From contig CAVWNY010000001.1 of NCBI GenBank assembly GCA_963756545.1, forward strand, positions 1 to 64,000: 64,000 nucleotides of DNA. The letters are read 5' to 3'. The notes beneath the pieces were generated by a model. That model did no database searches and was not told the DNA's origin. It worked only from the letters and a program-made list of their open reading frames with translations. Of the stretch, positions 9,102 to 17,489 are shown one piece after another. This DNA is from DATFDN01 sp963756545 (GTDB lineage Bacteria; Pseudomonadota; Alphaproteobacteria; Acetobacterales; Acetobacteraceae). The position numbers and the translations under genes are program-made. The number at the start of each line of letters is the position of its first letter. Within the stretch, counting starts at the first letter, position 1.

Positions 9102-10514
9102 ATGAGTGAACACGGAAGTTGGTACTTCACGGCCCCCTGGGACCCGGTACCGATTCGGCGCGGCGACCCGCTTGGCCTCCGCGCGGGGGCGGACTACTTC
9201 GCGGACCTGCTGGCGCCCGGCCTGAGCAACGCCACCTCGGACGCGAGGTGGATCTCCCTCCTCTCGTGGTGCCTCAAGTGGTCGCACGTTGTGTGGACGA
9301 ACGCCGGCGGCCGCGACCTGTCTCGAAGTGACGATCAGCGCGCGCGGTACGCGTGGCTTCGTCCCCTCGAACTTCTCTGGGTGGACCGCACGCTGGAGTC
9401 CGGGCAGGAGTCCGGGCAGATCACCGGCCAGCTTCGTGGGCGGCGAAGCGTCGAGCGCTGGCGCAATGCAGACCGCCGGGTTCCCAACTTCGCGATGAGC
9501 CCGGACCAGTTCCGCCGCTACCGACAGATCGGCACGTACGGCGCGTACCGCGTGGTCCTGCGTACCGTCCCGGGGCTGACGACGCGCGACGGATGGACGC
9601 CCGACGCTACCGCGCTCGCGCTCGCGAACCTCGTGAACGACAGCCTCCCTCTTGATGTACAGCTCAAGCAGGAGCACTTCGAGAACGGCACGAAGTGGGG
9701 CCGCTGGAGCGGCGGCGATGAGGCGCGGTACTGGGTGGAGCGCGGTTGGCAAACGTCGTCGGTGAAGGCCGGTGGCCTCCTGCCCACGCCCGACAACGCT
9801 GTGAGTAAGCGACTCCCCGAGAAAGAGCGCCGACTGCTCGAGCGCGCGCTGTTCGACGCCGGCTCCACTCGCCGCATCACCGCCGAGGTACTCGCCAACG
9901 CAAAGGCCGCGAGGTCGCACATTGACCTCTGTGACGCCCTCGCTAACTCCGGCGCGCTCTCGAAGAAGCTCGATCCCGCATCGGTCGCGTCCCTCCCAGC
10001 CTTCTCTCGCTTGGCCGACGCCGCGATGCACGCCATGCGAGGGCTCTGGGACCAGATCAATCACGATGAGGCGAAGCAGGCACCCACCGCCGAGAAGCTG
10101 GCGCGATCGACAGAGCTGCAATCGAGGTTCGACCTGCTTCGAGACGCCAGCGCCGTATGGCTTCGTGCGCCTGGCAGGAGTGTGTTCCCGCACGACCACT
10201 TGGTCACGCGGCTCGCCGAAGCCATGCGCGACGCCGCGAGTCCGCTCGACCAACTGCGAGCGCTCACGCGGCATCACCACGAACGCGGCGGAGGCCGACG
10301 ATGGTTCCGTGAACAGGCCGGAAAGGTAGCCCCGCTCGTCGGCGACACCGGCATCGCCGCAAGCGACTACCGCTTCCGGTTGCGGCCGCTGGGTCGACTG
10401 GCGGCCCAGTGTGGGGTCGCGAACATGAATGTCGCGCTCGACGCCGTCGCCCGGCCTGAGTTCGATTCGGTTGCCGGGCACGAGCCCGACGACGAGAAAG
10501 GCGACGCCCTGTGA
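9102..10514 (+). CDS. Uncharacterised protein of a PLD/SNF2-helicase cassette
   Basis: This 470-residue protein is of a family I cannot name. Its N-terminus has the pattern DPLGLRAGADYFADLLAPG followed by ARWISLLSWCLKW. The rest is Arg-rich and largely alpha-helical with no transmembrane segment or known catalytic motif visible. ATG 9102 was chosen because the conserved-looking sequence starts at once (MSEHGSWYF); ATG 9075 is an alternative, and the frame upstream of that is IS remnant. It is followed closely by a PLD-fold gene with a strong ribosome-binding site and then a SNF2-type helicase. Nuclease-plus-helicase neighbours suggest a DNA-defence role; this is inference from context only. 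It is the only intact member of the set. Confidence 0.6.
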   Translation: MSEHGSWYFTAPWDPVPIRRGDPLGLRAGADYFADLLAPGLSNATSDARWISLLSWCLKWSHVVWTNAGGRDLSRSDDQRARYAWLRPLELLWVDRTLESGQESGQITGQLRGRRSVERWRNADRRVPNFAMSPDQFRRYRQIGTYGAYRVVLRTVPGLTTRDGWTPDATALALANLVNDSLPLDVQLKQEHFENGTKWGRWSGGDEARYWVERGWQTSSVKAGGLLPTPDNAVSKRLPEKERRLLERALFDAGSTRRITAEVLANAKAARSHIDLCDALANSGALSKKLDPASVASLPAFSRLADAAMHAMRGLWDQINHDEAKQAPTAEKLARSTELQSRFDLLRDASAVWLRAPGRSVFPHDHLVTRLAEAMRDAASPLDQLRALTRHHHERGGGRRWFREQAGKVAPLVGDTGIAASDYRFRLRPLGRLAAQCGVANMNVALDAVARPEFDSVAGHEPDDEKGDAL

Positions 10515-10580
10515 CCACTTCAAGCTGGAAAGACGTCCTTCCCACTCCCCCGCTCGGAGGCCGACTCCCAGGAGGCGTGG

Positions 10581-12306
10581 ATGACGAGCTTCGACCAGCC
10601 CCTCGCACCCCTCTTGGTCGAGCATCTGCTGCCGTCGCTGCTCGGTGGGACCTACTCACTCTCGCAGGACCTTCAGGAGCGAACCCTGTTCTTCGGCGAG
10701 CTGGGCACGGCACTCGAGGTGCTGCATGGCAGGCTCACCGTGATCTCATCGCCGCCGGGTGCGGCCCGGGAGGACTCGGAGACCCCTGGCTCTGGCGCTA
10801 CGTGAGCCACTTCATCGTTGGGGCGGCGTCGCGCGCCGTGCAGCACGCAAAGCTCTGGGCCTTCCACTGGAAGGTTAACGACGAGGAACACCTCGAACTG
10901 CACGTATCGTCCACGAACCTCACGACCTCGGCGTTCAAGGCCCAAATGCAAGCGGGGTGGCGAGTGATGCTGCCGCTGGGCGAGCGTGCTAACCAGAGAA
11001 TGCGTCGGACGTGGGGAGACCTGGTTCCGTTTCTCAATGCGCTCGGCGCATCCGCAGGTGACGTTGCCGCGACGCGAATCCACCGCCTCGTTACGTTGCT
11101 CGGCCGGGTGGAGTGCCCGGCGAACCTCACGTTCGTCGCGAGCATTCCCGGTCAAAAAAGCGGCGCTCGCCAGCTCAAGCAGTTCGAACCGTCCGAGCTT
11201 CACGTACTGACGCCCACCATCGGCGAATGGAGCGATCGCACCCTCGCGGCGTGGAGCGCCGACGCCGGAGTCGTCCCGAGCAAGATCCACCTCAAGTGGA
11301 TCTCCGAGCAGCACCCGTGGGCCGCAACGTCGGGCTGGGCGCTCTCTACCGCCGCCCGTGAGACGCTGGAGAGCAACGGTGTGCAGCTCGAGTGCCTTCC
11401 GATCGAGGCGAGGTTCACCGAGAACATCGTGAGGCTGACCCGCGTTGGAGTCACGCCAAGCTGTACCTACTGCGGGGTCGGCGAAAGCGGCGGCTGCTCG
11501 TGACGTCGGCCAACTGGAGTTTCGCAGCGTGGGGTGCCGGGAAGGCCGCGCCGCACAACTTCGAGCTCGGCGTCCTCTTCGAGTCCGAGTGGACCGAACT
11601 CGAAGCGCTCGGCGAGCCGTTCGATCCGCCTGATACCGGTCCCTTCTGCGTCGATCGCATCGACGAAGAGGACAACGAATCCGCGCTCCAGTGGGCAGGA
11701 GCCAGTTGGGACGGGAAGCGCATTCTGCTCCGCGCGCACAGCTCCAACCTCGACACGCCGATCATCGCCCTCGTCACCTTCACGGGCAGCTCGGAGGAAG
11801 GCATCTCGCTCGTCGATGGCGCCGCCGTCATGCCTTGGAAGGACCCGGAGCACACGCCGCTCACCGCGCGGTTCACGCAGGGCACCGAGACGCTGGCGGT
11901 CGACGTCGTCGACCTTCGGCGTCCTACCGAGTTCGCCGAGACGCTATTGCCCGAGGTCGATCCAGCCGTCGCCAAGGCTCTGCGTGAGGCATTCCTGCTT
12001 CAGCGCTACGGGGGCCTGGCTGTCGATCCCGAGACCATCCCCGGTCTGGGTGGCGCGGACAGGCCCCCGGCCGTCGGTGCGCCGGCTGCCGACTACTCGG
12101 TTCAGACATGGCTCGACGCGCGTGCGGCGTTCAACGTGGTCGACCAGTGGCGAGCTGCGCTTGCAGAGGCGGCGGGCGACCCCGTTCTCATCGAGCGTGT
12201 GCGCTTGGACGGCGGAGAGCTGCGTTCTCTCTATGCGCGCCGCAAGGGCCCCGCCGCTAGACTTGTAGCCGAGGAGCTGAGTTGGCGCCTCGACGAGAAA
12301 GCATGA
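10581..12306 (+). pseudogene. Phospholipase D-fold protein with two HKD motifs, frameshifted
   Basis: Reading across three frames gives a PLD-superfamily protein of about 570 residues. It opens MTSFDQPLAPLLVEHLLPSL from ATG 10581, preceded by AGGAGG five bases upstream. Motif 1 is QHAKLWAFHW...LHVSSTNLT and motif 2 is SHAKLYLLRG...LLVTSANWS, both HxK plus S/TxxN as in PLD nucleases and phosphodiesterases. A base appears lost near 10760-10785 (SSPPG to GDPWLWRYVSHF) and another near 11435. The last part overlaps the helicase start as ATGA (12303-12306), so the original operon was translationally coupled. PLD proteins of this kind act as nucleases in several defence systems (for example DISARM DrmC and DpdK), but this arrangement matches none of them exactly. 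Confidence 0.7.
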
Positions 12307-14053
12307 TGGACGACTTTCAGATCGACGCTCGCAGGTGGCGCTTCCTCGACAATCCTGCTCGGTACATCGAGCGCAAGACGGGTGGCCTTGAGATCGAGCC
12401 GCTTACGAGGCAATTCAAGACGGCGAAGGAGATCCTCTCGCGGCTCGCGAGCGGACGTGGCGTGCTCCTGGCCGACGACGTCGGGCTCGGCAAGACGACC
12501 GTGGGTGCGCTCGTCGCTTGGGTCATCGCCTGCCAGGACAAGCGCGTGCGCATCTATGCGCCGAACAAGGTGCTGCGTCGGCGTTGGGCTGAGGAACTCG
12601 AACGCCACATACCCATGCTCGGGCTCCGTGCGAGCTCCGACCGCATCAAGCAAGGCGACGTCGGCAAGCTGAACGCGGGCCGCATTCAGGTCGCGACCCA
12701 CCACGCCTTTGAAGAGCCACGGCTCCGGTGAGCAGCGCACTGCGCGCGACCTTATGATTATCGACGAGGCCCACCGTGCGAAGGGCGATGGCAGCGCCTT
12801 CAATGAAGGCTCTCCACAACCTCGGTGACCGTGCGAAGCGGAAGCTGATCCTCACGGCGACGCCCTTCAGCATCAGGCTCACGGAGCTGGAGCAGCTGCT
12901 GCAAGTTCGTCGGCGCGAGCGAGCTCGACGGCACGACGTCACTGTGGAATCCAAGCGGCTCGTGAGCGCTGCGCGAGCGGCGATCGACGTGCTCCAGCCG
13001 TATGTCATTCGTCACTGTATCGACGATCTCTCGGCGTCCGAGCGGATGCATTTCGGTGCCACGTCGGCTGGCAGCATTTGGGGACGGAGATCGATCGCGC
13101 AGCGGAGCGGGCGACCGATGACGCCGACCACACCGTGCTCTGGCACATCAACAAGGCGAAAAAGTCGCTCAGCGCCCGCCGGGCCAAGCCATCCGAAGAT
13201 CGCCGCCGTCAGTGATGCGATCCGCCCGTTGCTGGATGCTGGCGAGAAGGTGCTTGTGTTCTGTCACCACCGCGCAACGGCCAGCGAGCTGCTCAGCGCG
13301 CTGGAGCGGTGTCTGAGGGCAGAGAGCGTGTCGCGGAGGAAGGCGCCCGAGAAGGTGTGGCGAGCAGCGTGGAAGTCTTTGCTGCCCGACGAGGATTATC
13401 TCGTGACGCCGATCATCGACTGGCTCTGCACGCCCGGCCTGCGGCGGCAGGTCGGTGGCTGGATTAGTGAGCCCGCGGGCAGCGTGGAGGCTGTGGCCGA
13501 TCAGCTCGCGAAGATTAGGCCGTGCAACGCGAGCTCGCGAGTGGCAACGATCTTTGAAGCGGCGAAGACTCTGACGGAGGCGCTCCTCGACACGCAGTCT
13601 ACACCGACGCGCGCTCTCTTGAGACCATCGCGAAGGGCAAGCACACTTTCGGCGGCAAGATCTCGCACTTCCCCGGACTCCTCGACAACGGCCTTCGTAC
13701 CGATGGGCACATGGGATTACGACGGTCACGCCGAGCGGCCGGAAACGCTGTATACGGGCAAGCCCGACGTCGTGCTTGCGATCTTCAACAGCCCGTTCGG
13801 GCCCGATATGCTGGTCACAACCGATCGCCTGAGCGAGGGCGTCGACTTGCATCGCTGCTGCCGACACCTGATCCACTACGAGCTTGATCCCAGCCCTGTG
13901 CGCACGCTGCAGCGAAATGGCCGCGTGCGTCGCGTTGGTTCGTGGGCTGCGATAACGAGCCAACCGATTTGCTACGCGTACCCGACGTTCGGTGGCACGC
14001 GTGACGGGGCCTCAACAGCAAGGGATTTTCCGGGACACTACGGAACGAAATAA
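12303..14053 (+). pseudogene. SNF2/DEAH-type helicase, multiply frameshifted
   Basis: The pieces form a superfamily 2 helicase of SNF2 type. Motif I is LLADDVGLGKTTVGALVAW (12465-12525). Motif II is LMIIDEAHRAKGDG (around 12750-12790). Motif III is KLILTATPFSI. The C-terminal lobe has KVLVFCHHRATASEL and motifs V-VI SEGVDL...LQRNGRVRR. At least six changes of frame are needed, for example near 12710, 12804, 12913 and 12950, between 13060 and 13180, and again after 13600. In two of them an extra base is evident: FNEALHNLGD and LLKFVGASEL are restored by deleting one base each. The first ATG overlaps the PLD gene stop. As written it cannot make a full helicase. It is the last gene before the tRNA fragment. 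Confidence 0.75.
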
Positions 14054-14141
14054 GCGGGAAGCAGGGCCGAAATTGCATGGAAAAACAGCAGCTCTATACA
14101 CATCCGTGAAGCATCGAAACGGACCAGGATACAGGAAATCC

Positions 14142-14188
14142 GCTAATTCGTAATCAGTAGGTCCTCGGTTCAATTCCGAGCGTCGGCA
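14142..14188 (+). other. tRNA-Thr(CGU) 3' fragment, putative attachment site
   Basis: The sequence reads as the 3' part of a tRNA: anticodon loop TTCGTAA, variable loop AGGTC, a perfect T arm CTCGG-TTCAATT-CCGAG, then acceptor strand CGTCGGC plus A at 14188. The 5' half (acceptor GCCGACG, D arm) is absent upstream. The anticodon stem has one mismatch. Integrases of the tyrosine family often use the tRNA 3' half as attB, leaving such a copy at the far end of an island. Confidence 0.7.
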
Positions 14189-14239
14189 TCACCAAAATGA
14201 GACAGCCGGTCTCAAACCGCGGGATCGAGATGGCGGCAA

Positions 14240-15175
14240 TCAGCCGCCAGCCGCGCCCTGCGTGTTCACGTAAATCGCGTAAAGCCCGTGGCTCGCCGCC
14301 ATAAACAGCCGGTTGCGCCAGCGTCCACCGAAGCAGAGATTGGCGCAGCGCTCGGGTAACCCGATGTGGCCGATCGGTTCGCCGCGCTGGTTGAACACGC
14401 GCACGCCGTCAAGCTCCGGATCGCCCATGCCCCAGCCGCACCAGAGGTTGCCCTCCGCATCGACGCGGAATCCGTCCGGCGAGCCCGGCCCGGCATCGAT
14501 GAACACGCGGCGGTTCGCGATACGCGTCGCGTCGATGACGTCGAAGGCGAGGATCTTGCGCGGGGTCTCGCGCGAGGCGACGACGTAGAGGGTGCGCTCG
14601 TCGGGCGAGAAGGCGAGCCCGTTCGGCCCGGCGATGTCGTCGGCGATCAGGCTTGCCCGGCCGGTCTGCGGATCGACGCGCCAGACGGCGGCGGGAAGTT
14701 CCAATTCCGCCTTCTCGCCCTCGTAGTAGCCGAGCAGGCCGAAGGCGGGATCGGTGAACCAGACCGCACCATCCGATGCCACAACGACGTCATTGGGCGA
14801 GTTGAGCCGCTTGCCCTCCTGGTTGTCCATCAGCACCGTGAGCGCGCCGTCGTACTCGGTGCGCACCACGCGCCGGCCGCGATGCTCGCAGGTGACGAGC
14901 CGGCCCTGCCGGTCGCGCGTGTTGCCATTCGCGTTGTTGGACGGCTTGCGATACGTGCTGACCGCGCCCGTGCCCTCATCCCAGCGCAGGATGCGGTCAT
15001 TCGGAATATCGGACCACAGCACGCAGCGCGCGTCGCCGAAATAGACCGGGCCTTCGGACCACCGGCAGCCGGTCGCGAGCTGTTCGACCGAGGCGAGCGG
15101 GAGGCGGTACGCGTTGAACTCGGGGCGCAGGACGCGCACCGCCGGGTCGGGATAGCGCGAGCTTGGTTCCCACAT
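14240..15175 (-). CDS. SMP-30/gluconolactonase family protein
   Basis: This protein of about 311 residues is a six-bladed beta-propeller lactonase that would hydrolyse an aldonolactone to its acid. Metal-site residues are visible: Glu in CRWSEGPVYF, Asn in LNSPNDVVV, and Asn/Asp in GPNGLAFSPDERTLY. No signal peptide is evident, so it is cytoplasmic. The start at 15175 lies 5 bp after the SDR stop; an upstream in-frame start would overlap that gene. It is the last gene of a five-gene minus-strand operon with an SDR, gluconokinase, 6-phosphogluconate dehydrogenase and a flavin oxidoreductase. A role in gluconate or related sugar-acid breakdown fits; the exact lactone is unknown. Confidence 0.85.
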   Translation of the reverse strand: MWEPSSRYPDPAVRVLRPEFNAYRLPLASVEQLATGCRWSEGPVYFGDARCVLWSDIPNDRILRWDEGTGAVSTYRKPSNNANGNTRDRQGRLVTCEHRGRRVVRTEYDGALTVLMDNQEGKRLNSPNDVVVASDGAVWFTDPAFGLLGYYEGEKAELELPAAVWRVDPQTGRASLIADDIAGPNGLAFSPDERTLYVVASRETPRKILAFDVIDATRIANRRVFIDAGPGSPDGFRVDAEGNLWCGWGMGDPELDGVRVFNQRGEPIGHIGLPERCANLCFGGRWRNRLFMAASHGLYAIYVNTQGAAGG

Positions 15176-15180
15176 ATGAC

Positions 15181-15948
15181 TTACCGTCCCCCGTCCCCGA
15201 ACCACAGATGCCCCGAGCACATCCGGCTATCGTCGGCGGCGAGCCAGAGGACGAGGCGGGCGATGTCCTCCGGCATGACCTTATGCTTGAGGAACTGCGC
15301 CTTCATCAGCGCCGCCTCGGCCTCGGTGGTGAGCCAGAGCGTCGTCTGCCGTTCGGTCATGATCCAGCCGGGGATCACGCAGTTGACCCGGATGTCGTCG
15401 GGGCCGAGGTCGCGGGCCATGCCGCGGGTCAGGCCCTCGATCGCGGCCTTGGCGGTGGTGTAGGCCACCAACTCGCCCTGGCCCATGTGCCAGGAGATCG
15501 AGCCGAAATTGATGATCGAGCCCCCGCCAGCCGCCTGCATCATCGGCGCGACCGCCTGGATGGCGAAGAACTGGTGCTTGAGGTTCACCGCCATCCGTTC
15601 GTCCCAGTATTCTGGCGTCATGTCCTGCCAGCGGTGGCGCTGGTCATTGGCGGCGTTGTTCACCAGAACGGTAATCGGGCCAAGACGCTCCGCCGCCGCG
15701 ACGATCGCGGCTCGCAGCGCGGCGGTGTCGGTGATGTCGCAGGGTTGGAAGAACGGCTCCTTGTGTCCCGCTTCCTTCAGCCGCGCGACCAGCGCGCGCG
15801 CGGCCGTGTCGGCGATATCGACGAAGCCGACGCGGGCGCCCTGGACGGCGAAGTGCTCGACCTCGGCCGCGCCAATTCCGCTGGCGCCCCCGGTGATGAA
15901 CACCACGCGATCGCGCAGGCTCGGGTAGATGGCGAACTCGGCGCTCAT
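15181..15948 (-). CDS. SDR family oxidoreductase
   Basis: This is a classical short-chain dehydrogenase of 255 residues. It has the cofactor motif TGGASGIG (about 19-26), an acidic residue after beta-2 (VGFVDIAD) that favours NAD(H), the NNAA motif, and the catalytic Ser-Tyr-Lys set in NFGSISW...YTTAKAAIEG. The carboxyl end is SGHLWFGDGGR. ATG 15948 overlaps the gluconokinase stop as ATGA. In this operon the likely substrate is a sugar or sugar acid (for example a gluconate or aldose dehydrogenase), but specificity cannot be read from sequence. Confidence 0.88.
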   Translation of the reverse strand: MSAEFAIYPSLRDRVVFITGGASGIGAAEVEHFAVQGARVGFVDIADTAARALVARLKEAGHKEPFFQPCDITDTAALRAAIVAAAERLGPITVLVNNAANDQRHRWQDMTPEYWDERMAVNLKHQFFAIQAVAPMMQAAGGGSIINFGSISWHMGQGELVAYTTAKAAIEGLTRGMARDLGPDDIRVNCVIPGWIMTERQTTLWLTTEAEAALMKAQFLKHKVMPEDIARLVLWLAADDSRMCSGHLWFGDGGR

Positions 15949-16460
15949 GGGATCAATCTCCGCGCACGCATCCCGGCCATCACCGCATCGACTATATCCT
16001 CGGGCGGCGGCTCGACCGAGACGACGATCGGATTCTCGTCCGGCCCCGGCTCCTCCAGCGTCGCGAACTGGCTGGCGAGCAGGCTGGGCGGCATAAAGTG
16101 GCCCTTGCGCGCCTTCACCCGCGCGGCCAGGAGGTCCGGGGACCCTCTGAGATACACCAGCACGACGTCCCGGCGCGCCCCAATCAGGATGTCGCGATAG
16201 TTGCGCTTCAGCGCCGAGCAGGCGACGATCGAGGAACGCCCGGCGGCAAGCTCCGCGTCGATCGCCGCGGCGATCGCGTGCAGCCAAGGCATCCGATCGG
16301 AATCGTCGAGCGGAATCCCGTGGCTCATCTTCTCGACGTTCGTGGGCGGATGATACGTGTCGCCTTCCAGCACGTCCCAGCCGAGATGGCCCGCCACGCC
16401 CCGCGCAATCGTCGTCTTGCCGCTGCCGGAGACGCCCATCATCACCACGACAAGCGCCAT
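15945..16460 (-). CDS. gntK: Gluconokinase
   Basis: This 171-residue P-loop kinase phosphorylates gluconate to 6-phosphogluconate. The Walker A motif is GVSGSGKTT (9-17). Family motifs EGDTYHPPTNVEKMSHGIPL, SALKRNYRDILIG and GHFMPPSLLASQFATLE are all present, and the length is typical. A GGAG box precedes ATG 16460, 9 bp after the gnd stop; the 3' end overlaps the SDR start. With gnd next door, the operon encodes direct gluconate entry into the pentose phosphate route. Confidence 0.93.
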   Translation of the reverse strand: MALVVVMMGVSGSGKTTIARGVAGHLGWDVLEGDTYHPPTNVEKMSHGIPLDDSDRMPWLHAIAAAIDAELAAGRSSIVACSALKRNYRDILIGARRDVVLVYLRGSPDLLAARVKARKGHFMPPSLLASQFATLEEPGPDENPIVVSVEPPPEDIVDAVMAGMRARRLIP

Positions 16461-16469
16461 CGCCGGCTC

Positions 16470-17462
16470 CTATGTCTGCTTCAGCATGTGCTCGAGATGT
16501 CCGCCGAAGCCGAAGCGCATGGCGGAGAGCACCTTCTCGCCAAACGTGTGGTCGTGGCGCGAGCGAAAGCGCGTGAACAGCGCGGCGGCGAGCACGTTCG
16601 CCGGCACCGCCTCCTCGATCGCCGCCTCGATGGTCCAGCGGCCCTCCCCGGAATCCTCGACAAAGCCCGAGAAGTGCTCCAACTGCTCGTCGGTCGCCAT
16701 CGCGCTCGCGGTGAGGTCGAGCAACCACGACGAGACGACGCTGCCGCGTCGCCATACCTCGGCAATGTCGCCCATGTCGAGCGTGTACCGCTCGCCCTCC
16801 GGCAGATCATCGCGGGCCCGGTTCTTGAGGATGTCGAAGCCCTCGGCGTAGGCCTGCATCATGCCGTATTCGATGCCGTTATGGACCATCTTCGTGAAGT
16901 GTCCGGCCCCGATCGGGCCGGCGTGGATGTAGCCCCGCTCGGGACGGGGATCGCGGCCTTCGCGCCCCGCTGTCCGCGGGATGTCGCCGAGGCCGGGCGC
17001 GAGGGCGGCGAAGATCGGATCGAGATGGCGCACCGCCGCATCCTCGCCGCCGATCATCATGCAATAGCCGCGCGCCAGCCCCCAGACGCCGCCCGAGGTG
17101 CCGCAATCGACGTAGCGGATGCCCTTTTCGGCGAGCGCGCGGCCGCGCCGGACGTCGTCCTTGTAGAAGGTGTTGCCGCCGTCGATGACGATGTCGCCCG
17201 CGTCCATGTGGCGGGCGACTTCCTGAACGGCCTCCTCGGTGACGTGCCCGGACGGCAGCATGACCCACACCGCGCGCGGCGGGGAGGCGCCGAGCTTGCC
17301 GACGACCTCCCGCAAGGACGCGGCGCCGGTCGCGCCCTCCTGGGCGACGGCGGCGACGGTCTCGGCATTGACGTCATAGACGACGCACGAATGCCCCGCG
17401 CGCATCAGGCGGCGGGAGATGTTGGCGCCCATGCGGCCCAGTCCGACCACGCCGATCTGCAT
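16470..17462 (-). CDS. gnd: 6-phosphogluconate dehydrogenase, short decarboxylating type
   Basis: This 330-residue enzyme oxidises and decarboxylates 6-phosphogluconate to ribulose 5-phosphate. The N-terminal Rossmann motif is GVVGLGRMGANISRRL. The substrate-site sequences DCGTSGGVWGLARGYCMMIGG and HFTKMVHNGIEYGMMQAYAEG hold the catalytic Lys and Glu. The length places it in the short (YqeC/GntZ-like) class rather than the 470-residue form. A GGAG box lies before ATG 17462. It is tightly spaced with gntK (9 bp) and the luciferase-like gene (27 bp). Confidence 0.93.
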   Translation of the reverse strand: MQIGVVGLGRMGANISRRLMRAGHSCVVYDVNAETVAAVAQEGATGAASLREVVGKLGASPPRAVWVMLPSGHVTEEAVQEVARHMDAGDIVIDGGNTFYKDDVRRGRALAEKGIRYVDCGTSGGVWGLARGYCMMIGGEDAAVRHLDPIFAALAPGLGDIPRTAGREGRDPRPERGYIHAGPIGAGHFTKMVHNGIEYGMMQAYAEGFDILKNRARDDLPEGERYTLDMGDIAEVWRRGSVVSSWLLDLTASAMATDEQLEHFSGFVEDSGEGRWTIEAAIEEAVPANVLAAALFTRFRSRHDHTFGEKVLSAMRFGFGGHLEHMLKQT

Positions 17463-17489
17463 TGATGTTTCTCCGCAAGTGCTGGATTT

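Noticed and set aside
10511..10580. GTG 10511 as the PLD gene start overlapping the previous stop
   Set aside because: The N-terminal sequence that fits the family lies in the frame of ATG 10581, which has AGGAGG at ideal spacing.
15181..16755. A single 524-residue protein ending in the SDR
   Set aside because: The first half is out-of-frame gluconokinase and gnd sequence; the SDR has its own ATG overlapping the gntK stop.
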